Positions 49,063 through 61,400 of a stretch of 64,000 nt of DNA are shown piece after piece; position 1 is the stretch's first letter; every line of letters starts with the position of its first letter. Origin of the DNA: Zerene cesonia (lineage: Eukaryota > Arthropoda > Insecta > Lepidoptera > Pieridae); contig NW_024045135.1 of the NCBI RefSeq assembly GCF_012273895.1, positions 558,001 to 622,000 on the forward strand, read 5' to 3'. The notes under the pieces are model-generated. The model was not told the DNA's origin and ran no database searches. It saw only the letters and a program-made list of their open reading frames with translations. Position numbers and translations under genes: made by a program.

Positions 49063-49615
49063 TAATAAAAAGCGTGTAAAAAGATGCACACACACGTCGT
49101 TTACTTACTATTGGCTCCACACAATCACGCACACAGATACACAATTCCAACACGTCCCATATCATATGATGTATCTGATCCCCAACATATATATGTATAT
49201 TCTGGATTCTATGAAGTAAATATATATAATCTACCATCTATTATCACCACGGGTGCTGAACACTATAATTCTCAACATAAACACCAGTCACTAAATTGAA
49301 CAAGTTAAAATGTAAGCCCCGTTCTATATAGAACTTGCGACGCCAAATTTTAATGACCACCAAGTTGTCGTTCTTTTCAGAAGTTTGTGACCACAACCCT
49401 AAGCCGCAGTGTCCGTAGTTATACTATTTCCGCAACTTTGAACCGTGACATCGAAAGTTTGTCGACGTGGCTCCAACTATAATATTCATGGAGCAACTTC
49501 ATTATTTACTTTGCAATTTATCAGAGTATACAATTTTCTGTGGGTGGACGGTTAAAGAGATACGAGGTGACTGGAGCGTGTTTAGTTTGTATTTTAACTC
49601 TTTCTATTGTTTTTT

Positions 49616-49874
49616 AGCGGGCAATTGAGCTGGTGGGTTGCGTGATGGTAAGCGATCACCACCACCCAAAATAATTTACAAATACCTTGCCCACTTTGAA
49701 GGGGTAAAGGTACAGGGATTGGGAAGGGTGAGGAAAGCGATACGGACCTCCAGCTTCCCTTATTCAACGAACGAAACACATTATGCTACTATTTCGTGCC
49801 GATCTTGTGTACTGGTGAGTACCTGCACCGGTGCAAGCTGGCGTGATTCGAGCCGAGGCGTGCTTGACTCCCAC
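49616..49874 (-). repeat. SINE-like family B, near full-length copy
   Basis: The plus text runs from AGCGGGCAATTGAGCTGG, GATGGTAAGCGATCACCACC through GAACGAAACACATTATGC and GCACCGGTGCAAGCTGGCG to CGTGCTTGACTCCCACA. Confidence 0.8.
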
Positions 49875-50045
49875 ACTCAAGAGAATATTGTTGTCCTTTT
49901 CTTCACTCATTAAATTTGACAGAAAATAATTTAAAAGATACAAACATACATTTAATGTGGACTTTTGCTTATGGATGCGATGCATTAATGTGTAAATTAT
50001 GTATTATAACTATTTATATTCATTTTAATTGCATTGTGTAGCTTT

Positions 50046-50300
50046 GAAAACATATTAGGCAAATAAACAGACAAGCATACAGAATTGCATATAATATTCT
50101 TATTTCTCAATCATATAAAGCTGAAGAGTTTGTTTGTTTCAATGCTCTAATCGTCACAACTGCGGGATCGGTTTTAAAAATTTATCACATTGAAAACATA
50201 TCACACGAATAAACAGACAAATATACAGACTTGCATATAATATACTTATTACTTAATAACTGCTGGATCGATTTCAACATATAAGCACCATTGAAAATCT
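50046..50300. repeat. Imperfect duplication, 138-bp spacing
   Basis: GAAAACATATTAGGCAAATAAACAGAC at 50046 recurs as GAAAACATATCACACGAATAAACAGAC at 50184, each followed by TGCATATAATAT and CTTATT blocks. The first unit contains an element start, TATAAAGCTGAAGAGTTTGTTTG. Confidence 0.6.
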
Positions 50301-50738
50301 TTTTTAAAATAATTTAATTATTTTGTGTGAACATAAAATATTGTTACAACAAAATATTCGTAAATAGTCGCATCATGACTTCACAGTCGAACAAAATCAA
50401 TAACTCAAACGAATAATAAAACAGCAGACCTGCCTGCTCTAATTAAGAAGCGGCGGCTATTTCAGAACTCCCTGGAGCACTCCGAATTCCTGAAACCACA
50501 AGTTTCAGTGAGAATTAGTGAAACTCAGCCGACGCCTGGGTATCAGATTTATACTCTGGCAATAAGCCAGGCGCAACAAGTCCCCCAATTTACATAGTTT
50601 AATGCTAATGTAGATATTTATCAAGGGAATGATCGCACAGAAGTACGTGGTAATCGATTTAAGAGCGCTTGCATGTTAAGCGAAAATATTCCACGCTATT
50701 CCGGGGATATTTTCAGTACAGTGCATTTTATAGGTGCA

Positions 50739-50943
50739 ACTAGCTGCACCCCGCGGTTTCACCCGCGTAAGTCCGTACCCCGTAGGAATATCGGGATAAT
50801 AAGTTGCCTATTTGTTATTCCAGTTGTCCAGCTGTCTACATACCAAATTTCATTGCAATCGGTTCAGCAGTTTTTGTGTGAAAGAGCAACAAACACACAC
50901 ACATCCTTACAAACTTTCATCTGCATCTATAATATTAGTAAGA
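50739..50943 (-). mobile_element. Helitron-like element, main family, near-complete
   Basis: The plus text starts ACTAGCTGCACCCCGCGGTTTCACCCGCG and ends ATCTATAATATTAGTAAGA. A small insertion (CTGCATCT) interrupts the GCATTTATAAT start. Confidence 0.85.
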
Positions 50944-51593
50944 TGAGAAAAAATAAGATTCTGATATGCATACTTTTGTATGAATGGTGAGCTTCTAGCT
51001 TATACCAAATCGTTTAAATGTAATTGCTTAGGTTTTATAAACACGCACGCTAAAACACTTGTAACACAACAACAACAACTTTAATCGGTAGTCAACTGCC
51101 GGCTGGATATGGTATTACACATATCTATTGAATTGAAATATGCTCCCCAAAATGTATGCTCCACTATATATATAAATATAGCTTTAAAAACTACTGAGCA
51201 CGTTTAAATGATAGAAAAATTAAATTATCTCACGTAATCCTTTGGAATATATGTAAATTTTCGCGCTTCTAATCAGGATAAAATCAGGAAATTATTGTAT
51301 TGTCGTCGATCCTTGATAAGTATAGAAAGTATTTATTTTAATAAGCAAATCATCGAATTTCGTTTCAGACGCAATTGTGTAGTAATTAGAAAGAAGAATC
51401 AAGAGCCGGAGGTAACAAAATATTTTCTTTTTGATTGTGTGTCTCAAATTACTTTGAGTTTTCTTGATTTAGTCAGCTATTTAAAACACATTAGCCTTTT
51501 ATAAGGATTATAGGTTCGTTTTTCGAGTTTTCAAGGAATCAGGATGTATTGCACCTTTTAAAAAAAATATTGAAATTTTGAATTCGAGTTTTT

Positions 51594-51694
51594 ATATTTA
51601 AATTTACCTTCCTTGTAAATTAATTTATATTTAAATTTACCTTCCTTGTAAATTAATTTATATTTAAATTTACCTTCCTTGTAAATTTAAATAT
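51594..51694. repeat. 33-bp tandem repeat, three copies, last one palindromic
   Basis: The units start at 51594, 51627 and 51660 and are identical across the ATATTTAAATTTACC-TTCCTTGTAAATT core. The third unit ends GTAAATTTAAATAT. With the ATATTTAAATTTAC at its start this makes a perfect 14-bp stem around a 7-base loop. Confidence 0.9.
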
Positions 51695-51825
51695 AAATAC
51701 AATATTATGATTGGCGGTAGTATTTGCTCAGAAGACGTGGGCTAAATGAATACAAAAAACAACTCTATCAATTGAAACAATTTTTTTAGATTTTTCATTA
51801 CCTGACCAAATGATACACTATAACC

Positions 51826-52047
51826 GGCTTTATATCCTTTTCCTTCCCTTTACCAGTCCTTTCCTTTAGTCCTCTCGCCAATCCTTTCTTAATCCCTTCC
51901 CAATTTAAAGGCGGCAATACATTTGTAGAGGCGTAAGGTCTGTAATCGACTTTACGCCTCTACAAATATTCATGGGCAGTGGTAGCGCTTACCATCAGGC
52001 GTCCCACCAGCTCCATTGCCGACTGTGACATAAAAAAAAAAAAAAAA
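51826..52047 (+). repeat. SINE-like family B, 3' two thirds, young copy
   Basis: From GGCTTTATATCCTTTTCC to CCGACTGTGACAT and an A15 tail. The hairpin arms 51921-51940 and 51948-51967 pair over 20 bp with one G-T pair. Confidence 0.85.
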
Positions 52048-53213
52048 TGTATGATTATGTGCCAATTTATTTACCTATACAAACTTTAACTTATAAAATC
52101 AGGCAAGATAATCAAATATACATTCAGCATAAACTGGCTATAAATATTGCCCCATGTGCCTATCTAGACTCTAGATAGGCACATGTCACTCTCTAGATTC
52201 TAGAGAGCCTACCGCCTCCCAAATTTGTACAGCTCCAACTCACACATACATACAAACTATCACTTCTAAAATTCAATAGGAGCATAGCATTTTGGACACT
52301 AAAACGCCATTGATGTGTGAAAGCTGGATCGATCGCTGTAGACGCAACATAAAACGCGCTGTAAGGTTTTAATATTCGGTGCACCTGGCCGTTTAATAAA
52401 TGCCCCACAAAGTCGCAATATTGCCTTTGAAAACCGCGCTCGATTTAATACCGAGCCATAGGCAGATATAGACGAGACAATGAGCGAAAGAGACGGGCAG
52501 TTTATGTGTTGAGAGAGAAAATATCAGTTACGTGATTTTCTAATAATACCAATTAGGGATTGAACATGGATTGGTGATGGCTACCGAATGAAATCAACAA
52601 CAATTAAATTTTAATGTATTTATATATTACTTATTATAATAATAATGGAATTCAGTTTCACAACTTTTTTATATGCTACAATGTTTTATATTTTAACAGA
52701 AATATTCAGGAAGAACTAAGTAAGTTTATAGCCAACATAAACACTGGAAGGTAAATACACCGTCAAAATTGTGTACAATTCAAGACTAAAAATAAATGTT
52801 CTGTCTATATCTTTGTAGCCCTACATTGAGCTTTAAAATCTTTTCAGTGTCGCATATGGCCGCGTACCGAAATGAAGGCATAACAGTAGCATCTCGGCTG
52901 AATAAGTAAAATGCACAGCTTGTGGTAAAAAGTATAATCAATGTACCAAATTTTATAAGCAACCAATGTTTTGATTAAAAACGATTTTCTATTTATATTT
53001 CGCAAAATATTTGAACACCAAGACTTACATATATTTCATACAATTATTAATAGTTCTTAACAATATTATTCATGTGAAAGTGAGTTTGTTTCACATCGCA
53101 TCGGAATGATTGTGGTACGCGTTTTTTGTCATATTTTAGCAGCTAGACAGTGCGAAAGGCTGCTTCGAGTGTGAAATATCTATACCACAGGACCTTTGAG
53201 CTTGCGGACAAAG
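52048..53213. other. Gene-free stretch
   Basis: No supported gene. CCCATGTGCCTATCTAGA is followed directly by TCTAGATAGGCACATG (52151-52186), a strong inverted repeat. CTCTAGATTCTAGAGAG follows at 52191. Confidence 0.5.
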
Positions 53214-53448
53214 ACACGGAAGGAAAAAAGTGAAGTCCCGTGTCCCGTAGTGGGGTATGGGGCAGATGATGTACATCCGTTTCACTGATCGATTTTCTTT
53301 AGGGACAAGTAGGTGATCAGCCTTCTGTGTCCTGCCAGACCGAGACATTTTTTTTTGTGCGTCCCCACCGGGAATTGAACCCAAGACCCCTCGGTTCTAC
53401 GCTCACGCGTTAACCACTGTACCAAGGAGGCGGTCACACGGAAGGAAA
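53214..53448 (-). repeat. tRNA-derived SINE with perfect 13-bp target duplication, inside a Helitron-like end
   Basis: ACACGGAAGGAAA flanks it on both sides (53214-53226 and 53436-53448). The 209-bp element begins on the minus strand with a tRNA-like head (GACCGCCTCCTTGGTACAGTGG, TTAACGCG, B box GGGTTCAATTCCC), then TGTCTCGGTCTGGCAGG and a body ending GGGACTTCACTTTT. Removing it leaves GGAAGGAAAGCTAGT, a Helitron-like end. The perfect flanks point to recent insertion. Confidence 0.9.
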
Positions 53449-53880
53449 GCTAGTTATTAAATAAAATTACGTTATTTTCAAATTTGTTTCACTCTAACAC
53501 CACGGCATCGATGTAATTCGTCTCAATTACTCTTGGCATATTGCAATCTTGAGCGACCCTATTCGGATGGCCCGTCCTTTGTAAGCAGTATTATAAAATT
53601 TAATTTCTCATACTTATTGGCTCTGTTTGGTGCTTTGATGTAGTTAGAAATGTAGATGAATAAACAACTATGTTTATAACTTGTTATTCTGTATTCGGCG
53701 AGACAAAAGTCATTAATACAACAAATAGTGATTAAAATCAGTAATAGTTCTTAAAAAATTAAATAATGAGAGTTAAATACTAATTTAAAATAAAAAAAAC
53801 AATTGTAATTTAATTTTTTAGTTTCATAGCATTGAAATGCTTTATAAATGAGAAATTTTGAAAGAATAGAAAAAATTTGA

Positions 53881-53951
53881 TCACGAGGCAGGATTAGAAC
53901 CCGCGTTTTTTGCCAAACCGTAGCAACGCCTAGCCCCTCGGCCACCCGTGA
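53881..53951 (-). pseudogene. tRNA-like cloverleaf followed by a T6 run (tRNA pseudogene or solo SINE head)
   Basis: On the minus strand the acceptor TCACGGG pairs with CTCGTGA (seven of seven counting one G-T). It also has a GCC/GGC D stem with a GG-containing loop, anticodon arm TTGCT/GGCAA with loop ACGGTTT, variable AAAAC, and T arm GCGGG-TTCTAAT-CCTGC. The A box (TGGCCGAGGGG) and B box (GGTTCTAATCC) are present. T6 at 53875-53870 could end pol III transcription. Loop position 33 is C instead of the near-universal T, with GGT at the anticodon place, so a working tRNA is unlikely. Confidence 0.5.
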
Positions 53952-55522
53952 TGCCGCCACAGTAATCGGAAATCGAAATAAAAAAAATTACTTAATCTAC
54001 TCTTTCGATTTCATGTGCCTAAGGTATAATAAAAACAATTGATTTACAAATTACATTGTGACGGTAATTTAAACATCAAACCAGTTTAATATTAACTTTA
54101 GGTAAAGGCGAAAACGAAGTGCAAGTCATATTAAATTCATAAATAACAAAATAGTTTTCTACACAAAATTACAAACGATAGTAAAGGATGTATGTACGAA
54201 GAATATTATTATGTACTTTCATAATGAATAATTAATTCAATAATATCGATTTCTGCATCGTTCAAAAACCGTTTCCATACCGTTATGCAACCGTTTCCAT
54301 ATCGTTGTCCCGTTATTCGCGTCACGTCGCGGACACTCCGGTGACGGGACTTAATGAAGCCTTCGCCCCTTTACTGCTTTTTAATGGCCCTCTAAAACAC
54401 GAATATCAAACAGCCTTGTTTACTCCCATCGTGTTTTCGTATAATTTACATTTGGTCGCATAATTTCAGCTTGCATGTGTTTGTTGTTTAATAAATACTA
54501 TAATTCTTATATATATTATAATAGAAAAAATACTAAAACAAATAAGTATTTGATACAAAAAACAGTATCAAATTGTCAGGATAACACCAATTTAAACAGG
54601 ATCACACGAAGGCTACTAGATTTCAAAAATCATCGGTTTTTACTAAGTCGAAACTAAAAACCCAAGAATATAGTGTATTTGCTATAATACCTTCCTTTTC
54701 CTTATTTGAAGTCGGTTGAAAAGTGAAGCAAGAGCGGCCTTATCGCTATTGAACGGTCTCTACCAGACAACCACAATGCAAGGGAAACGGTGCAAAGTAA
54801 GGGAGTGCGTGTTGTTTAAGAGATAAAATAATCTATAATTATAATAAAACAAAGCTTGAGTTTGATTAAAAAACGCGTTAATCTCAGGAACTATTGGATC
54901 GATTTCAATAATACTTTCGGTTTGCGGTACCTTATGGGGAAGCATCTGCCCCAATTTAAATAATTTATGTAATCATTTGTCCCTGGCAGTCCAGGTTTCA
55001 GTCTCCGTAATATCAAACCATATGCAGTAATACCATGTAATCTGCATCCTGTTATGAAAAACCTCCATTCAATTAATTGCCTAAGTGAAAAATAAAAACA
55101 TACACTTCATGTGCTTCGCTCAGTACTTAGGTTTTTTTTTATCGCAAATTCATCCATTTATCCGTATTTAATTACACGGAATTGTATGCGAGTACGGACA
55201 TAAAAATGCGCAATTGGTACGTATGAGAAACTAAAGTGCGTGTTATATATGTGATCTTTCATAGGCGTTATGTTTCGCCTCCAATAGTTTGTTTGTTTTT
55301 GAATTAATAAGGTGGGTATCACTTAATTTACCTTAAATTAATAATAAACAGTGTCATTCATTAACAGTTAATTAATATTAAAACGTTATGCTTTAAATAA
55401 TATGTATATCAAACAATAATGTGAGAACAGAACATATACAAGAGAGCGATAATATGTAAAGTTGAGCACAGATTAAAAATATAGAAATAGCAAATTAATT
55501 ATAATTAACACATTTATAGGTT
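53952..55522. other. Gene-free stretch
   Basis: No supported gene or clear repeat. CCGTTTCCATACCG followed by CCGTTTCCATATCG near 54269-54305 is a short local duplication. Confidence 0.45.
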
Positions 55523-55731
55523 ACTAGCTGCGCCCCGCGGTTTCACTCGCGTAAGTGAGTATCCCGTAGGAATATCGGTATAAAAAGTTGCCTATATGTT
55601 ATTCCAATTATCCAGCTGTATAAGTACCAAATTTCATTGCAATCCGTTCAGTAGTTTTTGCGTGAAAGAGCAATAAACACACACACACACATCCTTACAA
55701 ACTTTCGCATTTATAATATTAGTAGGATTAG
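55523..55731 (-). mobile_element. Helitron-like element, main family, near-complete
   Basis: The plus text starts ACTAGCTGCGCCCCGCGGTTTCACTCGCG and ends CGCATTTATAATATTAGTAGGA. It has a slightly expanded CA run (ACACACACACAC). Confidence 0.88.
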
Positions 55732-56115
55732 TACTCCCTCTACTTACTTTGACTACGCGGCTAAGTAAAATCCTTACTCAAATCACAAACTATCTTTGCA
55801 ACAAATTACATCAAAAGCGGTTCTATAGTTCAGACGAGACAGTTTTTTTAATGAAGAAGCCAGGCACAGATATGCAGGTAAAAGGCTCTTCATATATTAT
55901 TAAAAAAGGGACAAGTTTAATTTTTTAATGCAAGTATTAGGATTACACGAGTCCGTTGTATAATTAATTCGAGTTTTAACTTATTTGATTTAGCACAATT
56001 TTATTCGGAGCACTTTTTTGGCAGCACTAGTTTCTCGTTACGTGAAACAAATTTAGTTTTTCATGTTTTTAGATTCCAGCATTTTATTAATTAAAAGTTG
56101 TGTGATATGTATTGT

Positions 56116-56259
56116 ACTAGCGATCCGCCCCGGCTTCGCCCGTGGTAGATATATAGCCTATAGCCTTCCTCAATAAATGGGCTACCTGACACTGAAAGAA
56201 TTTTTCAAATCGGACCCGTAGTTCAACAAACACACTCTTCAGCTTTATAATATTAGTAC
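56116..56259 (-). mobile_element. Helitron-like element, second interior type, near-complete
   Basis: The plus text starts ACTAGCGATCCGCCCCGGCTTCGCCCGTGG. It has CCTCAATAAATGGGCTACC and TTTTTCAAATCGGACCCGTAG, and ends CAGCTTTATAATATTAGTA. Confidence 0.7.
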
Positions 56260-56672
56260 AGATGTACATGTATAATGGTTTAATGAAGAAAAATTTTCGT
56301 ATTTAACTGCATATGCTGTTCTAGCAGGACTTTATCATTTGTGGATATAAAAAATGGTTTTAGAGCATAGGATTCTACAAAAAGATTTCATATAAATCGG
56401 TTCAGTCGTTTCAGTGGAGTGAAGTTACAAACACATTGCACGAGAATTTCGTTATATCTATGAATTAATTTAAAATACTTAAAACAAAAAAAAACTACGT
56501 AAAATTTGAGAACGGCTCGACCGACTCGGCAAACGTTCTTGTAAAGACACAAGGAAGGATCTTATAGAAAAAAAGAACGTACCACGAGTGAAGCCAGGGC
56601 GGACCGTTAGTATTACATATTGATATACAATTTGATGCTTTTCTCTATATGGATATAGACATACAAAATTAT

Positions 56673-56827
56673 ATATCGGGATAAAAACCTATTGCCTATA
56701 TACTATTCCAGTTGTCCAGCCGTCTACATAACAAATTTCAATGCAATCGGTTAAGAAGCGTTTGCGTGAAAGAGTAACAAACACACACATCCTTACAAAG
56801 TTTCGCATTTATAATATTAGTAAGATT
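56673..56827 (-). mobile_element. Helitron-like element, main family, 3' end missing
   Basis: The plus text runs from ATATCGGGATAAAAACC through GTTGTCCAGCCGTCTACATAAC and GCGTGAAAGAGTAACAAAC to CGCATTTATAATATTAGTAAGA. Confidence 0.8.
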
Positions 56828-57483
56828 GGGAAGCTAATATAAATTCAATTGTGCTTGAAAAATATCCAATTTTTACATTTATCTCGGATGCAATGAAAAA
56901 TATGAAATTAATAAAGGGCCCAAACGAAAATAAAAGAGACATAATTTTCGTTCAAAATTAAATTTTGTCGCGCGGGAAGTAATTTATTTGTCCGCTAAGT
57001 CACTTATCCCCAGAAAAAGGGTACATTTATACACTGTGATCTTTTTTCATTTTCTTTTGCTATCTTTTGCCGTTTAATGAATTTAACTCGACCCTTACTA
57101 AGTATTATGTTAATCTGTACCACACTCAGGCTTCGTAAATGACCCTTGGATAACATTACAATATAATCTATAATGATTCCGTAATTATGCCCTGTTCATG
57201 CATCGGAGCGTTTGTTTTTAGTTTGTGTTTATCTGTGGGTGGTGGGTCTGACGTCATCTGAAATTATTATTACATTTTCTTCACGAAAACAAAACAGTAA
57301 CCAATAACAATTTTACTTACATCTATTTAATAACCATAAAGCAATCCGTTAAAGTGACACATTAATAAATCTTTTGGACATTCTTATTTTGTAAACGACA
57401 GTTTAAAAATGATCAAAAATAATATTATAAATGCAAGTCAATCTACTTTTACGACTATACCAAAGCATCAATTTCATTGTAAT

Positions 57484-57632
57484 CTAAAGAGTTTGTTTGT
57501 TTGTTTGAACGCACTAATCTCAGGAACTGCTGGTCCGATTTGAAAAATTCTTTCAGTGTTAGATATCCCATTTATTGAGAAAGGTTATAGGCTATATATG
57601 TACTACGTGCGAAGCCGGGGCGGACCGCTAGT
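57484..57632 (+). mobile_element. Helitron-like element, second interior type, 3' end intact
   Basis: It runs AAGAGTTTGTTTGTTTG, GCACTAATCTCAGGAACTGC, TGGTCCGATTTGAAAAATTC and ATTTATTGAGAAAGG to GCGAAGCCGGGGCGGACCG, CTAG and T. Confidence 0.75.
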
Positions 57633-57996
57633 TTGAAACAATAAAAAGGAAATGAAATAAGTTTTACAATTCCTCAATAAAATTCACTTTTCCTACACCC
57701 TGAACGCAGTTAGACAAAACTCTAAACAAATTCTTAAGGCGTCCAAACACAAACGATGTCAATATTATCCAGATTTTCCGTAAAACCAGTTCAACAAAAT
57801 GATGTGTAATATATTATGATATAAACGTTACCATTAACCATCCTTCGTGGGAGTCGTTACTGTCAAATTGATGGGTTCCATAAACAAGTTGACATGACGC
57901 GATGTTGTAGACACCACTTACGTCGTCTATATGGGATTTGCTGGTTGTTATGGATCTGTTAATGTAATTTGCATTACTTGGGTTGCATATTAAATA

Positions 57997-58197
57997 TCCT
58001 ACTAATATTATCAATGCGAAAGTTTGTAAGGATGTGTGTGCGTTTGTTGCTCTTTCACGCAAAAACTACTGAAGCGATTGCAATGAAATTTCGTACGTAG
58101 ACAGCTAGATAACTGGAATAACATATAAGCAACTTTTTATCCCGAAATTCCTGCGGGATACGAACTTACGCGGGTGAGACCGCGGGGCGCAGCTAGT
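57997..58197 (+). mobile_element. Helitron-like element, main family, complete ends
   Basis: It starts TCCTACTAATATTATCAATGCGAAAG after an A. It ends with CGCGGGTGAGACCGCG, GGGCGCAG, CTAG and T. Confidence 0.9.
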
Positions 58198-58251
58198 TTT
58201 ATATAAAGTAGATTTAAAATGCCGTCTATAAATTTCATACTTTGTAATCTG

Positions 58252-58427
58252 TCCCCATTTTCTTTTCCTCACCCATCCCAGTTGATTCCATCTTTTCAAT
58301 CGTCAATCTTTTCCTTTTCCCTTACCTCTTAAAAGCGGGCAGCTCATCCGCAAAGGCACTGTCTGCGAAAGATCATGGGGGGTGGTGGTCGCTTAACATC
58401 AGGCAAACATGATGACATAATAAAAAT
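58252..58427 (+). repeat. SINE-like family B, 3' two thirds
   Basis: A pyrimidine-rich block, then AAAAGCGGGCAGCTCATCCGC, GGGTGGTGGTCGCTTAACATCAGGC and GATGACATAATAAAA. The end block is shortened. Confidence 0.7.
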
Positions 58428-61400
58428 TCAGACATAAGAAAACACCGTATGTTTCGTCTGTAAATGTATTTCATGCGATGTACAATATTCTATTTTAAAA
58501 CAATACCCGTGTGGTTTCAATAATTTCTACAGTATTTTTACTGTTACTTCTAGAGCGCTTCAAATTCGACCCATTTGCTACCAAATAAGGTGGAAATTGT
58601 GACAATGTCAAAGACCCTTCAAATCATAGGGCCATAAATTCATAAGCTACAAAATAACAAAACAGTTGATTGTTTGGCACCAATATCAATACGAATTACT
58701 CCCTTTGATTCAGACGTATCCATAAATTTATGTTGTTATCGTTTGTGTTTTTTCAATAACAATAATTTCTTCAGTTATAATTATCTCCAATTTCATTACA
58801 GTTCCGTGTATTAATTGAATTGATACAGTTCATAAATGACATATTTTATTGAGCATGTTCTATCCAAATAAACTTATCAATCACCATCAATTTTGCTACA
58901 ATAATCTCCAAGGGACAAGAAAGCAAGTTAGCAAATGAGATTCGAGATCCGTTAATTCTATCAGTGGAAAATACTTTTAATTTTTTTTTTAATTATTCTG
59001 GTTCACAACCTACGTTATTTCCAAGTGTCATCAAAAACCGTTCAGTGGTTTTATTCTTAATGAATAACAAGCATACCTAACATACATCCATCCATTATAC
59101 AAACTTTCGCATTTATAATATTAGTAGAAACGATGTCATGACACATCATCTTGCCCGAAAACATTGTAGGTCACGGACGTAATTATAGAAATGGTGAAGT
59201 GTATAAAACAACCCTAATACATCCCAGAAACAATCTCCCACTAAGTATTAAAGGAGTCCTTTATCAAGTAATGAATCAGTAGAGGCTAAATTACAAAAAA
59301 AGTCGCAATTGGTACGGGCTAGACCACACACATTTCATTTAACAAAAGAAATCTTTTGGGCGGGAATTTGAACCCTTAAAACTGTCATTGGATACGCACA
59401 TACTATAGTATATAATACATTGAGTATAGCCCAAAATGTAACTGTTATCAATCTTAATTATAGGAAATACTAATATAAATTTAACGCAACACATGCATCT
59501 TTCCCTATAATTATGTAACGACAAACAGAAACATTGCTCTTTTCGAGTCTTCAAATACGAAGCCACAAACAAAAACAAAGGTTTCTTCTGACAATACGAG
59601 AATTACGCCCCTGGGGATTCATTACGCTGGTGTATAATTGGGATAAACACGATATGTCTACAAGGGTCGACTCATCATGTAACTATACACATAAAATCCC
59701 TTCGGCCATCTTGGATTTGTGAAACTTTAATTGCGTTCGATTTCACATAACGCTTTAGTGAGGGTTTACGATCATCATTTGAAGGTAAAAAGAAGAGTAT
59801 TTTGGATTGAACTTAAACATAATTATGTTTTAAAATAATCTAAATAAGAGAGGCTTACATCGTCACTGAAAATCAGATATCTTATAACTTACAAGCCGCT
59901 CAACATACAAATAAAATAAATAAAAACCGGCCGTAAAAGCATCCAGAGTCTGGAAAGCATCTGTAACACCCCCGAGTTTTGCTTGTATTTGTGTGGCTAT
60001 TGTATATCATTGGCCTACCTACTTCATAATTAATAAAGCAAACCTTTGCTTGTTCTGTCATAAAAAAAACATACACCATATTTCGTCAAACGTGGAACCT
60101 CAAAACTACTCTAAAATAATAACTTTTAATTTAACTTATAAATGGGACTATTCCAACACAACTTTGAAGATTAATTGCCGGCAAAAAGTTATTTATACAA
60201 AGTTTGTGACAAATAAATCAACTGCAACGATTACCGCTGAAAATCCACGGCGATGTGGAATTAAAACTGAATTCTAGTTTTAAACTTTACTTGTATAATT
60301 TGATGCTCAATTTTCGCGGTAATCGCAGCTGCTTTTATTTCTAGATTATTCTATTATACTGCAGTGAAACAAGAGCAATTTCACGGGTAAATATTATATG
60401 AAAAGTACCATAGACACTTTAAAAAAGAAAATTAAATGAGCAGAAATACTAGTTTATTATTCATTTATATGTCTCATTGCGCTTTAGTTCTGTGTAGTAT
60501 ATGTCAAAAGGTTTTTAAACCTGCTTCCATTCCTAAGATCGATACTAAATTATGATTGTTTTCTTGTCTGGATTGGAACGATAAATCCCACTGAAATTCT
60601 ATTACCAAACCATTGCAGCACGAGGAAATTTATTATCACAGATTTTTCTTTTGTCCTACACTGAGTTCTGAATGCTTAGAAACTAAGAAAACCTCTTCGG
60701 TCCTAGCTGAACTGAAATCACAAATCAACTCCGCGCTTTCTTTCCAATTTTTAGCAAAGGGAATTATTAAAGTAAGATATTTCACAATAATTGTCAATAC
60801 TTATATGAAAAATAATTTATCATTATATTTACATCTTGCAGATGTAACATGATAAGTTTCAAGAGAAACTATAATGAAATATCAAAGAGCGCGATTACGT
60901 TGCGAAAACTATTCACTAATGTATGTTCATTAAATTATATCAAATAAACTAGAGAGGATATGCCGTTATACAGAATGGCGAGCAACAATATAGGTTTCAC
61001 TAAAAACAGTAACAAAGTTATCCGCGCGTGCACGTTAAGCCAATTTACGGCTGGAGCCGCTGAGAGGGTCTTATTACCTCAAACAATTCAGTTATCCAAC
61101 TCTTTTATTTAATGTATGTGTTACGGTCAAAGACCAAAAACGCTCATTGAACGAAAAAATAGCTCACTAAGCGTTGCGGTAATGAAGAAAACTCATGAGG
61201 CGTTCTGAATATTAATTTGTGTACTATAACTCACAGACAGGCATTTTATAGAGGGTAAAGACGTTGTGCCTAATGGTGAACATTAACAAAACAAAACATT
61301 ACAATGTTATTTACTTATATAAGTAAAAATTGATGGCAAAATGTGTTGCTAAGCGTAAACTCGAGAACTTCTAGCTATATTTTTTAAGTTTTTATTAAAG

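Noticed and set aside
59993..60277. 94-codon open frame on the plus strand
   Set aside because: AT-rich, no recognisable motif, and of a length expected by chance in this window.
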